Shown piece after piece: positions 35,301 through 45,101 of a stretch of DNA of 64,000 bases (positions are counted from its first letter, which is position 1; each line of letters begins with the position of its first letter). The stretch spans positions 26,620,051 through 26,684,050 of the forward strand of contig OY759218.1 of NCBI GenBank assembly GCA_963662175.1, read 5' to 3'. The notes below the pieces were generated by a model, which was given only the letters and a program-made list of their open reading frames with translations, searched no databases and was not told where the DNA came from. Source of the stretch: Aradus depressus. Its lineage: Eukaryota; Arthropoda; Insecta; Hemiptera; Aradidae. The position numbers were made by a program, and so were the translations under genes.

Positions 35301-36066
35301 CATCAAACACCACTCTTAGTTTAGTCGTAGAACTAGAGATTTTACAAACAGCATGGTGCGGTATAAAATAAGATTGGGGGTTACCAAGACGAGAATATTC
35401 AGGCACCTGGGTCATGTGACCAAGTGTTTCATATTCGTCGAGAAAATCTTGGTAAGCTCGCTTGAGGTCAAGATGTCGGGCAAGGCGACGTTCCACAGCG
35501 AACAAGCGAGTCAGCGCAGAGCTGTAAGAGCTTCCAGTCCATGTTGGGAGTCTGGAAGTAGAGAAGGGCAAAGGAACAACATAACGTCCATCGGTTTGTC
35601 TGTAATGTAAATTAGTAAAAATCTCCTCACACCTCATATTATCCTCATTGATTATTGGCAGGGTAGGAGGTTCTTCGCTTTCCCAAAAATGTTTCAAAAT
35701 TTCGTCCAACTGAAAATTGTAGGTAGAATGAAGAGATGTCACAGGGGAAGATGGCGAAGAGCAAGGTTCGATCTTTCCTGTGATAACCCACCCAAAAATG
35801 CTGTGCAAGGCAGCAGGGTATTCTGACCCTGGTACAATTCGTTGACCATCGTAGACATGAGGAAAAAGGTCGGCGGCTATGAGGAAATCAACTGGAGCTG
35901 ACGTGCAGAAGTTCGGATCAGCTAATGGCAGGTGCTTAAACTTATCATAAATATTACAAGGAATACTTGTACCTGGCATGTTAGATGTGATTTCAGGTAA
36001 TATGACTGCCTCCACTTGGAACTGCGGTTGGTCAGAATCTCGAGGCTTGATGCGACAACTGGTCAT
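32395..36066 (-). CDS. BEL/Pao pol: RT, RNase H, integrase
   Basis: An uninterrupted 1223-codon frame. Reverse transcriptase with YIDD at residues 373-376 (BEL-type YIDDVLTG); RNase H with Asp in GFCDAS (549), Glu in VPRLELCGA (592) and Asp in ALTDST (624); integrase with a His-Cys zinc-binding region (HLKYLHAG ... CLVCF, about 858-897), Asp in NVGIDFGGPF (928), Asp in YTDCGTNF (994) and Glu in FGGLWEAG (about 1050). All catalytic positions are present. The first Met is arbitrary: the frame is open upstream to about 36117 and includes the rest of the protease region. Ends normally 180 bp before the LTR. No env-like frame. Looks competent apart from the link to gag. Confidence 0.95.
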   Translation of the reverse strand: MTSCRIKPRDSDQPQFQVEAVILPEITSNMPGTSIPCNIYDKFKHLPLADPNFCTSAPVDFLIAADLFPHVYDGQRIVPGSEYPAALHSIFGWVITGKIEPCSSPSSPVTSLHSTYNFQLDEILKHFWESEEPPTLPIINEDNMRCEEIFTNLHYRQTDGRYVVPLPFSTSRLPTWTGSSYSSALTRLFAVERRLARHLDLKRAYQDFLDEYETLGHMTQVPEYSRLGNPQSYFIPHHAVCKISSSTTKLRVVFDASCKSSNQPSLNSLLLTGPKLQRDIVDIISRFRLHPYVFTSDISKMYRQIIIRPEDRLNQHILWRRSPEEPVKEYELNTVTYGLSASPYLALRTLQQLANDEGARFPQAAKVLLQDVYIDDVLTGASTVEDAQNLKRDLINLFQAGGFHLRKWSSNCPELIRDIPNDHHETPLSFDPDGHEVIKVLGLQWNSTTDAFSYDLAEIQPICTKRSILSHIARTYDPLGWLSPVIFRSKCLIQHLWRLGIGWDEQVPSYLTDEWTSYCEQLHHLSSIQIPRYILQPNSTSSCLVGFCDASERGYCAVVYLVTVGEINSTSHLLMAKSKVAPLKTLTVPRLELCGALLLTKLLKFLLSTFENVMTLSSIFALTDSTTVLSWLKTSPHLLKTYVATRVTLILETLSPTSWHHVPSELNPADCAARGLQPKHLVKHHLWWTGPPWLTSHSSNWPIYSPFDLPPHLPELKNLTTVNSFVQTSCSSWDILEKYSSLSTLQRVTAWCLWFKSNLRLPSDQRCRGPLTCLELNNALTFIIRSVQLEHFQQELLAISKNQDCHASIQRLHPFVDSVGLLRVGGRLKHASLPEASIYPVILPNSSHLSTLLIDYYHLKYLHAGPRAVQSLVSRQYWILSARKAIRSRLSKCLVCFRSKASPVLPLMGDLPQPRVTQARPFINVGIDFGGPFIIKESKRRNARTSKCYLCLFVCFSTKAVHLEVVSDLSTSAFLASLDRFVARRGLCHNIYTDCGTNFLGASRYLGDLYQVIRTSNPSIADYLHQRNIQWHFNPPSAPHFGGLWEAGIKSAKLHLKRVVRDQALTFEEYTTLFSKIEAMLNSRPLCSLSMDPSEIDVLTPGHFLIGAPLLAVPEHNIQELQMNHLNRWQLILRSSQHFWIRWSRDYLHTLQQRCKWFTAPPDLKIGDLVLLVEAKTPPLQWRLGRVQEVHRGQDGVVRVATVRTSQGTYLRPVVKLCPLPTP

Positions 36067-36115
36067 CCCTTTAGTGTCACCTACAATATGCTGACCTAGG
36101 CCTACAACAGGGAAA

Positions 36116-37580
36116 TTACATTTTTTTAATACGTAACCCCAAACGTTGTAGACATGCTGCCGTGACGAAAGATGTTTGCGCCCCAGAATCGATCAATACT
36201 CGGATGGTCTGATACTCACCTAGATAGTCCTGTATATGTACTAAAGCAGTACCTAATAACACAGTTTTGAAGCTTGTTTGAGACTGTGGATTATAGGCAT
36301 GTAAAGCTGCATCAACTGCCGCAGTGCTGGGCTCAGAAGACTTCATAATGGTATTGAATCTAGATGGGTAACTACTGGAATGTAAATAAGTGTGATGGCG
36401 AGCACCGCATGTGAGGCATGATGTCATGGAAGAGCATCTAGGCTGTAAGTGGGTCCCTTTAAGACAATTGAAACACAGCCTGAGGGCTTGAACCCGTTCT
36501 TGGCGCTGATGTGGCTTCAATTGAAGAAAGTCAGGACACTTATAAATAGTATGATGAAGTTTGCAGACAGGGCAGGCATTAGTAGGCGACTGCGCTGATG
36601 TCGATACAAATCCTCGTTTGGCGAGCCTATTGTCTGGTGATTTTAATAAGGTCTTCTTCCCAACAGAAAATTGAATTCTAGGGTTCAGTTTGATCTGCTG
36701 AGTGGTCTGAGAGACCTCCAAAATATGAGTCTGGTGCTGTATGTATGTCACAAGATTATTCCAAGTTGGAATTTCTTGATTGATATGATGGCGCTCAAAA
36801 TTCTTTTTTGTCTCATAAGGCAGGCTGCGCAAGGCAACATGCATCAATATAAAACCAGGCAGGTCTACAATTTCTAAATTATGTAAGGCGGTAGCGGCCT
36901 CACAAAATACCTCCAAAAATTGATTAAGACTCTCTGGTGACTCAGTGTGAAGAGGACGAAAATTGAATATAGTTTCTAATATGTCCGCACCGAGTATTCT
37001 TTTATTCTGATACTTGTTCAGGAGAGCGGCCCAAACTATGGGATAGTTGTCCTCACTGATGGGCAAGGTTCTAACCACAGACAAGGCTGGGCCAGAAACT
37101 GACGAAATCAGATAATGAAACTTTTCCACAGCGGTGATGGCAGGATTCTCATGGATGAGACATTTGAATTGTTCATAAATGGGGGTCCACCCCTTGAGAT
37201 ATCCGTCGAAAGTCGGCAGTGACAATTTGGGTAGCCGAGGTTGGACTGCCTTTACTGTCTGTTCTACGGGACACTGAGCCGGCTTGAGCAAGTTTCCAGC
37301 TGCTGTTTTGATGGCATAATACATCTCCTCAAAGGCCTCCAAATTTTGATAGGAGGGCACATGATCCGGGTCCAGGGTGATTGATATGCTCCACCAGGTC
37401 TTGGAAACCTGAGCGGATCTCCTCTATATCTTCATACCGACTTTTGAAAATCGCGATCTTACTTTGATCACTGCCCGCAGCAACGGACGCATCATATAAT
37501 AGCTGCAGCTTTCGAAACTTATTCTCCTTCTTGGCTACAAAACGTTTTAACTGGGACTCTGTCTTCATTGTTTTTGGCAT
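36116..37580 (-). pseudogene. BEL/Pao gag and protease start, two frame breaks
   Basis: Begins at ATG 37580 (MPKTMKTESQLKRF), runs 83 codons, then continues one base out of frame as a 414-codon frame (36116-37360); the change of frame lies about 37362-37385. That frame carries capsid-like sequence, a zinc knuckle CFNCLKGTHLQPRC (CX2CX4HX4C) flanked by other Cys/His clusters, and the aspartic protease motif DSGA near residue 391. It stops after a run of seven A (T7 at 36121-36127); a second one-base change of the same sign there would reach the pol frame. Typical BEL elements have one continuous gag-pol frame, so these are mutations, assembly errors in a young copy, or (at the A run) frameshifting. 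Confidence 0.88.
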
Positions 37581-37599
37581 GGTGAGGAAAAAAAAAATA

Positions 37600-37860
37600 T
37601 ATATAAATGTATATATATTTATACAATGAAGAAAATGTAAGCGATATTTCGTAAAATATAAAATGTACGAAATAGAAATAACGTAAATAATATTTCCTTA
37701 AATATATATATACGTAAGAGTATATGGTGAGGAAAGGATTATATGGTGAAGAAAAGGTAAACAATATTTCGTAAAGGATAAAACGTAAGATAGAAAACGT
37801 AAATAATACTTCCTAAGGTACCTATAAGATATAATTGTATAAGGTAAAGAAAGGTACACT
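37600..37860 (-). repeat. Repeated leader of the BEL/Pao element
   Basis: Between gag and the primer site, an AT-rich segment containing TATTTCGTAAA, AACGTAAATAATA.TTCCT and GGTGA.GAAA motifs twice, about 110-120 bp apart. Confidence 0.6.
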
Positions 37861-37965
37861 TTGAAAAAAAAATGAAATTAACTATTCCCAATTTTTCAAA
37901 AAAAAAGTTTAAATAAAATGATTATAAACTTTTAAAATAACTTAATATTTTTATAGGACTGTTTA

Positions 37966-37985
37966 GATCCGGCGGCGTAGGACCA
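37966..37985 (-). other. BEL/Pao primer binding site
   Basis: Three bases inside the 5' LTR, minus strand TGGTCCTACGCCGCCGGATC. Its complement ends in CCA and can be divided into discriminator, 7-nt acceptor strand and T-stem, as a tRNA 3' end should. I cannot name the tRNA. Confidence 0.72.
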
Positions 37986-37988
37986 ATA

Positions 37989-38316
37989 TGTACACGCCGG
38001 GTGTATGTATAACTGATAAAAGTGGACTGTATATAAAAAAAGGTAAAAATGAAAGCATGGCCTCTACTCACGGCATGGGTGAACGAGGTCAAGGTTAGGT
38101 GATGGACCAGGTTAGATGGTCAACAATTGATGTTCGACAGATCAAGTCAGATGATCAACAACTACTGATGAGTTCAGGTCCGCTCCTCTCCTCATAGATA
38201 GATTGCGCTAGCTGCAACGGGCCTAGTGGCGCTGCGATGTACACTCACTACAAGGCAGGGGAGGGGGGGGGGGGGGGGGGGGGGGGGAAGGAATAGGGAA
38301 ATGCCAGGCCTCAACA
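37989..38316 (-). repeat. BEL/Pao 5' LTR (right in window)
   Basis: 328 bp, partner of 31897-32214. The two differ only in G-run length (about 25 here). Followed by the GGTGT duplication at 38317-38321. Confidence 0.95.
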
Positions 38317-38545
38317 GGTGTCGTGGCCTGTACCGGAGGTCGGCTACCAAAAAAAAAAAATATTTTGCTGAGAAAAGAAAATAGAAGATGGTATTGATAT
38401 TTCGGAAAGAATTTCTTTAAAGAAGTTTGCTGATTGTTACATTTTCATTTGTGACATAACAAACCCAAATTTTGACGAAAAGCCGATTACATGACGAAAA
38501 TAACTTTTTGGAGCACCGTCAGGGGTTATTCATTATGATTTTGCC

Positions 38546-38966
38546 CTTCCCCAGCTGTAAGAAGTAGGTAAGAGGATGATAGCGTAATCTGTCAGAAATT
38601 CGACGTCGAGTTTTCACCGGAATTTAATTTTTTCCGACCCTTTGAACACAGAAATTAAAAGAAAAAAACAAATCTGACTGTGTGTCTGAACACAATTACT
38701 CCTGATAAAATGGATGAATGGACTCAAAAATTTATATATGTATTCAAAACCCCATAAGAACGACACCTATTGATTTTCAGCGAAATCGACCAAAAGGATG
38801 GGGATTATGGGGGCTCCCTAAAACCCTAATGACTGTCAATGTAAGGAATGTATCGACAAGAAATTTAGTATGAGTATTCAGAAGTCAACTATTGATTTTT
38901 GCCCAGATCGACCAATTTTTTTGAGTGAGAGCGAAAACGTATTTGATTAATTCGTACTGGGGAAGT
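38546..38966 (+). mobile_element. Family T element, complete copy
   Basis: CTTCCCCAGC at the left and CTGGGGAAGT at the right; interior with CCTATTGATTTTCAGCGAAA and AATCGACCAAAAGG units. Shorter than the copy at 10503 because it has fewer internal repeats. Confidence 0.75.
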
Positions 38967-39394
38967 ACGTTGGTGGGTTTTTTTTTTTTTCGAAATAGGT
39001 ATGAATGAAGTATGTAGTATACCATGTAGGCATGAAATAAGATAGTTATTCAAGACAATATTTGGCAAAAAAATTGCTAACAACTTAGTATTTTCGAACT
39101 TTCGAATTACATAGCACACAATTTCAATTTTTTTTTTCGCATAGATTGATTACCTACGTCCTTTCATGGGAACATAAAGAAGTAAAAATGAATTTTATTT
39201 TTTTAGAAAATAGTTTTCTGAGACTGTTTTCGGATGTGCAAAAATTGCAATATTTTGTATTTTTGGGCTTACCTTGTCAGAGTTCCTTTGAGGAGGGGAT
39301 TCGGCAAATCAAAATAAACCATATTTTTTTATTTTTTATTTTTTTTTCACAAACACTTCACTGCACTTGACACTAAAATGGCTTGTAGGGACTC

Positions 39395-39532
39395 ACTGAT
39401 TATTTCGACTAATAGAGGGTTGAGATTTCGAGTAGTGGAGGTTTTGGGGCTTGAAGGGAAAGGAACAAAACTTTTTTCGAGTTTTGGAGGTTTTCGACTT
39501 ATCGAGGTTCGACTTAAAGAGGTTCTACTGTA
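39395..39532 (-). repeat. pogo/Tigger-like element end
   Basis: Reverse complement begins TACAGTAGAACCTCTTTAAG and continues with CTCGATAAGTCGAAAACC, the usual terminal region of pogo/Tigger MITEs. No partner end found. Confidence 0.65.
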
Positions 39533-39889
39533 ATAGGATACGACAAAAGAATTTATACATTAAGAAATAAAGCTTATAAATAAGTCATAGTAAGTCAGTT
39601 TAAATTTTACTCTTTATTATGTTGCACCTATTTGTCTATTTCCATGATTATTATTGTTTATGTTTAGTAATACATTCATAGTTAATTTTAATTTGTATTA
39701 GTGTACGTTCATGTTTATGGTTAACAATGTATCTATATTTATTTTAATGTTGATTACTGTATTCATAGTAAGTCAGGTTCAATTTTTAACTCGTTACAAT
39801 GTCTATTTTAACGTTCAGTAATGTTTATCAACACACTAATTTTGTTTTAATTGTGATTCTAATCTTGATTCCCCCCTGTTTGTAGGCCC

Positions 39890-39918
39890 TGATGATGATA
39901 TAAAATATATCGAAACGT
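39890..39918 (+). ncRNA. Hammerhead-ribozyme-like core
   Basis: CTGATGA, a perfect 6-bp stem II (GATATA/TATATC, AAA loop), then GAAAC and GTTGGC. Upstream is GTAGGCC. Canonical core residues are all present. Confidence 0.55.
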
Positions 39919-40255
39919 TGGCGTTTGAATAGTGTTTTCTTCCATTTTTGACTGACCCTCAATATTCCTACAATTAGAATCTACAGTCGCCAATCAACAT
40001 CTACTTATAAATAAGATTTATAACTACTTGAGTCTAACACACGTATGATTAGTAGTAATAACAAAACTATTAAAAAAAGTAAAATGAAATAAATAAAAAC
40101 TGAACAAATAAATATTTAAAAAAATATATGAGTATTAAAAAAAAAAAAATACATAGATATATTTATAATAAGTAGACACATTTTTCAATACAATAAAAAT
40201 TAAGATAACTATTATAAGATAAAAAACTCTTCTGAAGTGTCTTTATCCCAACGAT

Positions 40256-40286
40256 GTTTCGGGACGTTCTTACGTCCCATCATCAG
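40256..40286 (-). ncRNA. Hammerhead-ribozyme-like core, strongest of the set
   Basis: Minus strand: CTGATGA, T, a perfect 7-bp stem II (GGGACGT/ACGTCCC, AAGA loop), then GAAAC followed by ATCGTTGGG. The stem is long and GC-rich, unlikely by chance next to the two invariant core strands. Confidence 0.6.
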
Positions 40287-40779
40287 GTCCCAATGTGCGA
40301 GATATAGAAAAAAAAAAAAGAAAACAATGTAACTATAACAATACATGTAAGTATATAAAAAATAAATAAATCTAATCAATTATAAATGAATAAAAAAAAA
40401 AAAAAAAGTCTAAATAAATAAAAATATATATTCTTAAAATATGGAATTTTATATTACTGCTCATGATTTACGTTTTGTTTTTTATTTACTGACTTCGAGA
40501 ACGTGTTCTAGTGGCATACAAAACATCAAAATATTTACGTTTTCCTGACATTTTCGTGTCTATGGTTCAAATAAAATTGAATTCACCTTCAAATTTCAAG
40601 GAACTTTGTTAAATATTTTTTTAGTTCCTGAAAAAGTTTTATTTGCACAGTAAGTCTCATATTAGCAAAAATCGTCTGAGGCCAGTGTCAGTTACTAATA
40701 TTTCATCGTTCAAATTAAACAAAACTTTTGTTGTTTTTTTGTCCTTATGTACGATGCATATTAGTCATGCCTCTATAAC

Positions 40780-40925
40780 AGTGTTATTTGGTTATTATAA
40801 AACATTCATGGCCCCGGGAGGGAGTTCTATATATGAAATAAAACTCTCTCCAAGACGGGATGCAAACCCTCAACCATGGTGAGACCAAGCGACCGAAGCC
40901 CTACGCTCTAGTCTTTATACGGTCT
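40780..40925 (-). repeat. Possible second SINE family (tRNA-like head)
   Basis: Reverse complement has TAGAGCGTAGGGC (box-A-like) and GGGTTTGCATCCC (box-B-like) about 45 bp apart, followed by GAGAGAGTTTTATTTC. A box-A/box-B pair at tRNA spacing suggests a SINE head. Single copy in the window. Confidence 0.4.
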
Positions 40926-41175
40926 GTTTCTGAACAAAAATGACAAATTCCAGAGTAGCACGAAATTAGAAAGGTTTTTACATTTTTAGAATTGTCCTCT
41001 TTCGGTGAGGTACTTTTACAGAGTTTATCCGCCACTTATTTTTTTTACCTGATTCAGGAGATGATCTGGTTTAGTACAAATACAAATTAGTTCAGGAGAA
41101 CCAGTATGTACTGCTTTTTTAAAAGGACCGACGGGAGGGTCAACATTTTATTTTTTAAAATACATGATATGAAAA

Positions 41176-41308
41176 GAACAAATCATATGTATTATATACA
41201 AATCATATGTATTATATACAAATCATATGTTTTATATACAAATCATATGTATTATATACAAATCATGTGTATTATATACAATTCATATGTATTATATACA
41301 AATCATAT
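41176..41308 (+). repeat. 20-bp tandem repeat
   Basis: Between six and seven copies of ACAAATCATATGTATTATAT with few changes. The 73-codon frame across it is an artefact. Confidence 0.93.
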
Positions 41309-42054
41309 CATGTATCCGAATGAATAAAATATAGTTTTAGTTAAGCAGCCAGTGAAATTAAAGGCTTTTCTACATTTGCCGAGCTCTTTGGGGAATGTCC
41401 ACATTCACCGCCTACTCAAGTTTACCATAACATACATAAAGGTCATATGATGCAGTTTTACAAATAATATTTTGCGAAATGTCGTATGTTGTAATAAATC
41501 TGACCCTTTGGTTGGTGTAACCTGTGATATCAGCCTCATAAGAAAACAGACAAGATTTGAAGTCAATTGACCTAATCCAAATGAAATAAAAAGGTTTTTT
41601 CTCTCCCCTGAAACGTTGGGTTTTTTGACATTCGACGTTCTCCACTCATGTAATCCTCTATCCTTCAGCTCTCCTTTCTGTCTTGGTCTGCCTCCACTGT
41701 CTGACAGTGCACTGGCGAGGCCGGAAATCGGGTGGGGATCTCTCGAACTCCCGCGGCCTCCTCGGCTTCCATCCAGTTGGAGGGAAGTGGAGACAGAGAA
41801 CCGGTGTTTAGAGGGGTTTCGAGTTGAAGTGCTTCTTATGTTTATTTTATTTTATCTTTATTATTATTATTATTATTATTTAAATTTAATATTTTAACAT
41901 TGTTTTTTATGTATTATATTGTTTTGTAAATAGACTATTATTTTGTTATCGATGTATATACTTTTCTTATGCTTTTTTTTCTTTATTTTATATTTTATTG
42001 TATTTATTTTATACTGTATTCCTATTTTATATATATATATATATATGAATCAGT

Positions 42055-42568
42055 AATTAGGTTTTCACTCAACCTCCACAGCCAATCGACCGTTTGGACT
42101 AATAATCAATAAATGATACTTGACATTTTTCGCAGAGATATTGTGAAACACTTAAAAAAAACGAATGTACTCCCATATAATTTATATAACTTGTGAAATA
42201 GACAATATTTTTAAAAAACAATCGTTTTTTCTTTATAGTTTTTAATAATCAATAGTTGTCTTGAGTAGGGGCTTGAATGAATTTACACATGAAACTTTGT
42301 GTTGATACATTCATTACAACGGTAGGTATTTATTAGAGTTTTTATGATAAGCCACCATCCTTGCCATGACGATTTGACTGAAAAGCAATAGGTGTAGATC
42401 TTAATGGGGTTTTGGATACACATATCCCACACTGTCGGGAGTTATCTTATTGACAGACACACGGACAAACAGACATTTGTTTTTTACGTGTATTGGAATC
42501 AGGGTGTCAGAATTCCGGGTAAAACTCTACATTGAATTTACATAACTTCTTCATGCAGCTGGGGAAGT
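42055..42568 (-). mobile_element. Family T element, minus orientation
   Basis: Right end CAGCTGGGGAAGT (42559-42568); interior CTGAAAAGCAATAGGTGTAG and TTGATACATTCATTACAACG. The other end near 42055 retains the CCAATCGACCGTTTGGAC segment but not the inverted repeat itself. Confidence 0.65.
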
Positions 42569-43586
42569 AAAAATGTGTGATGTGGCCATAACTCTCTTAT
42601 ACCAACCACGTTCTTACAGATCACTCTCTTTCCCATCTCTCGAAATCACTTCATACATGCATTATTTATGAAAGTAATGAGTTGGCGTCAGTGGGAGAGA
42701 AAGTAATCTGTACAAAACGCTCTCAGGAACAACTGTACAAGTGCAATTTTGCGCCCATTTTCTGAGAAATTTTTTTTTGAAACAACAAATTTAAGAGATT
42801 TCTCATGTTATGAACCCATTTGTTCGGGAGTTCGAATCCCTACTAGCTAAATCAGATTAACCATAGGATTTATCATACCTTTGCGAATCGTTACAAATTG
42901 GTCGCACTAGGAATATGCAGATTAGGATCGGTAGAATTCGAACCTTCTGCTCCTTTGGTTGCTAACATTAGAAATCTGTTAAATAAGGGTCTTTAATGAC
43001 ATCGCACATCAAATCTATCGCTTGAAGTCCCATCAGAAGGACTGCATAAGGACCTCGACCGGGTTTTGAACCTTGAGGACAGTAGGCAAGAACGCTACCT
43101 CTGTGCTACCGCCCCCCCCCCCTTCCAGTTTCTTACTCCTTGGAAAACTAGTGTGATTGATAAAGAAGCCCTGAATCCTCCTTTTTGTGCGGCCTCTTTT
43201 TAGTCATGGTGAAAATCGATCCATTAGTTTCGGAGATATGAGAACGATGGACATACACACTACAGAGATTTTCCAGAAATGGTAACTTTCTCTGGAGAAA
43301 GTATAAATGTAACCTATGATTCAATAAGTCCCTTTATTTCACCTTTATTTATGTTTAGCTGTTTAAGAATACTTCTTTAGTACTTTCGTTTGATTACAAT
43401 CTATATATACTAGTAAATCCATGGATCAGTGGCCTCGCGAATATAACAATTGGAAGCTGGACATAATCAATTGTATTGTCGATATGGTCTTAAAGGGGAG
43501 GAGAAGAGAGACTGATCTGTCAAAGCGTGGTTGGTATAAGAAAGCCCTGTGTAAGAGCCACATCATATATGTATATATTTTTTTTC

Positions 43587-44040
43587 CGCAGGGCGATGGG
43601 AATTCTTACAACGAAGGGAAGCACGTGCTTCCCAACAGTGTGGTGTACCTCGTCTTGAGCAATTCCACTAAAACCATCCCCCTGAGCTCTTGGGTGCTTT
43701 CGTCCCTGGTGTGGGACCATAACACCCTCTTCGTCCTCCCGATGAGGAACCATAGTTGTAGCTTTCTGGAGTGCGCTGACACTCGGAAAGTTCATGCCGG
43801 GTTAGGCCCGCCAGGTGTTATTGGCACTGGCGGTCCGCCGAGGCTCGAGGTTAGGAGGCGTTTTTTCGCCTCCTCCACTCCGCTACAAATTGGGTAAATG
43901 CCGGGTAACTGGACTCGGCCACCAGCTGCTGCAGGGTCAGTCCCAGGTACGATCCGGTCGAGCGTATCAATGCCGCCCTAGACCCGTCGTACAGCGGACA
44001 TTCGATGACCACGGGTTCCGCAGTCTCGAAGCCACCACAC
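43587..44040 (-). mobile_element. 5'-truncated LINE in unit A
   Basis: Minus strand reads ETAEPVVIECPLYDGSRAAL near 43980-44030, the Cys-rich C-terminal region of non-LTR retrotransposon ORF2; the frame ends at 43851, followed by a 3' UTR and a short A run. Flanked on both sides by a long imperfect duplication CCACATCATATATGTATAT (43556 and 44042), i.e. the target duplication. The 158-codon plus frame at 43421-43897 is mostly antisense to this LINE. Confidence 0.75.
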
Positions 44041-44109
44041 GCCACATCATATATATGTATATATATTTTTTTAAGTAATTTTAAATAAAAAAATACCATT
44101 AATAACAAT

Positions 44110-44560
44110 AAGAGTCCCCCCCCCCCCACCCCCTTGTATCCCCACTTCCCTTCGGCCGATATCGCTGAAATTTGACAGGTTGTATCCTCATTGAGTTTTG
44201 ACTTCAAATGTGAAATTTAATGTCGATATATGATTCATTACATAAGCAGCTATTAGGGTTTTTGAGTTGAGCCCCCTCTGATCTCCCACTCCCTTTTGGT
44301 CGATTTGACTGAAAATTGGTAAGTGCTGTACTTATAGGGTTTCGATCACCCATATACAATTTCATGTCGATACATTCATTCTATCGGCAGTTGTTAGAGT
44401 TTTTATGTTAAACTTCCCCCCTAATCCCCCTCCCCTTCAAACGATTTGGCTGAAAAACAATAGGTGTCGTCACTAGAAAGTTATGGAGTCACATATAAAA
44501 TTTCGTGTCTATACATTCATTTCATCGGCAGTTATTGGGATTTTTTTTTTTTCCTATATT
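44110..44560 (-). repeat. Family T internal array in unit A
   Basis: Three reverse-strand units with GATTTGACTGAAAATTGG, TGTCGATACATTCATT and CGGCAGTTGTTAG. A matching array lies in unit B at about 46425-46870. Confidence 0.75.
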
Positions 44561-44634
44561 ATTGACTTTAGCATTGAGCCATTAGCCACTTCAAAAAACA
44601 ATTTTATATATGAATGTTCTCTAAAAAGTGAAAC

Positions 44635-44757
44635 TTAAAAATCCACACCTATCTCTTGGAAAAATGAATATACATTTTCGGAATGGAGATTGGGAAGACT
44701 GTCTTGTGTTTTGAATTTACTCGCCTTTCTCTTCCGCTGTGGTGACGTTGGCGCTAC
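44635..44757 (-). pseudogene. Decayed duplicate of terminal exon (unit A)
   Basis: 41 codons including stop, same as the unit B exon at 46948-47070 with one amino-acid change (KAS for KAG). Upstream in unit A the preceding exon is deleted and the next one has lost its donor (GATGCAAAG followed by AA instead of GT), so this copy cannot be spliced as the original. Confidence 0.6.
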
Positions 44758-45101
44758 CTGGTTGGCATTAATAGAACTGTTCGTATAATCTTGCAGTTTT
44801 AGTGTTTAAATACATTTAATTTATGCACGTATATGAATATAATAATTAAACGTTTTCCTAAAGTGGGGGATGTGATTTTAAAATTAAATATGGAACAAAA
44901 CAATTGTTAAACAGGTCAAATATACATTCCAAGAGCAAATATTAAAGTAGACCTCTCGGAATGATTTTCAACAGTGTTGATACAAATATGAATAGCTAGG
45001 AGGCTGAGGTTTACATTAATATCTCTTCTTTGCATCTGCAATTTTTGGAAACGGTTGTCTGGGTACTTCACCACCTGGACAACCCCGCAAAATAAATATC
45101 T

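Larger units (their letters stand above)
31897..38316 (-). mobile_element. Complete BEL/Pao LTR retrotransposon
   Basis: 6.4-kb element on the minus strand with LTRs, primer site, gag, pol, polypurine tract and an exact 5-bp target duplication. Every structural part is present. It is young because the LTRs are identical outside a homopolymer. Confidence 0.96.
42790..45101. repeat. Tandem duplication, unit A (2312 bp)
   Basis: Head-to-tail with unit B: matching bases are offset by 2312-2314 (e.g. ATGGATCAGTGGCCTC at 43421 and 45735). Identity is very high over most of the length, with poly-C length changes. Holds SINE fragments, a 5'-truncated LINE, a family T array (44110-44560) and the 3' exons of a minus-strand gene. 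Unit A lacks about 67 bp containing one exon present in unit B. Confidence 0.95.

Noticed and set aside
41106..41327. 73-codon Tyr/Ile-rich frame
   Set aside because: Translation of a 20-bp tandem repeat.
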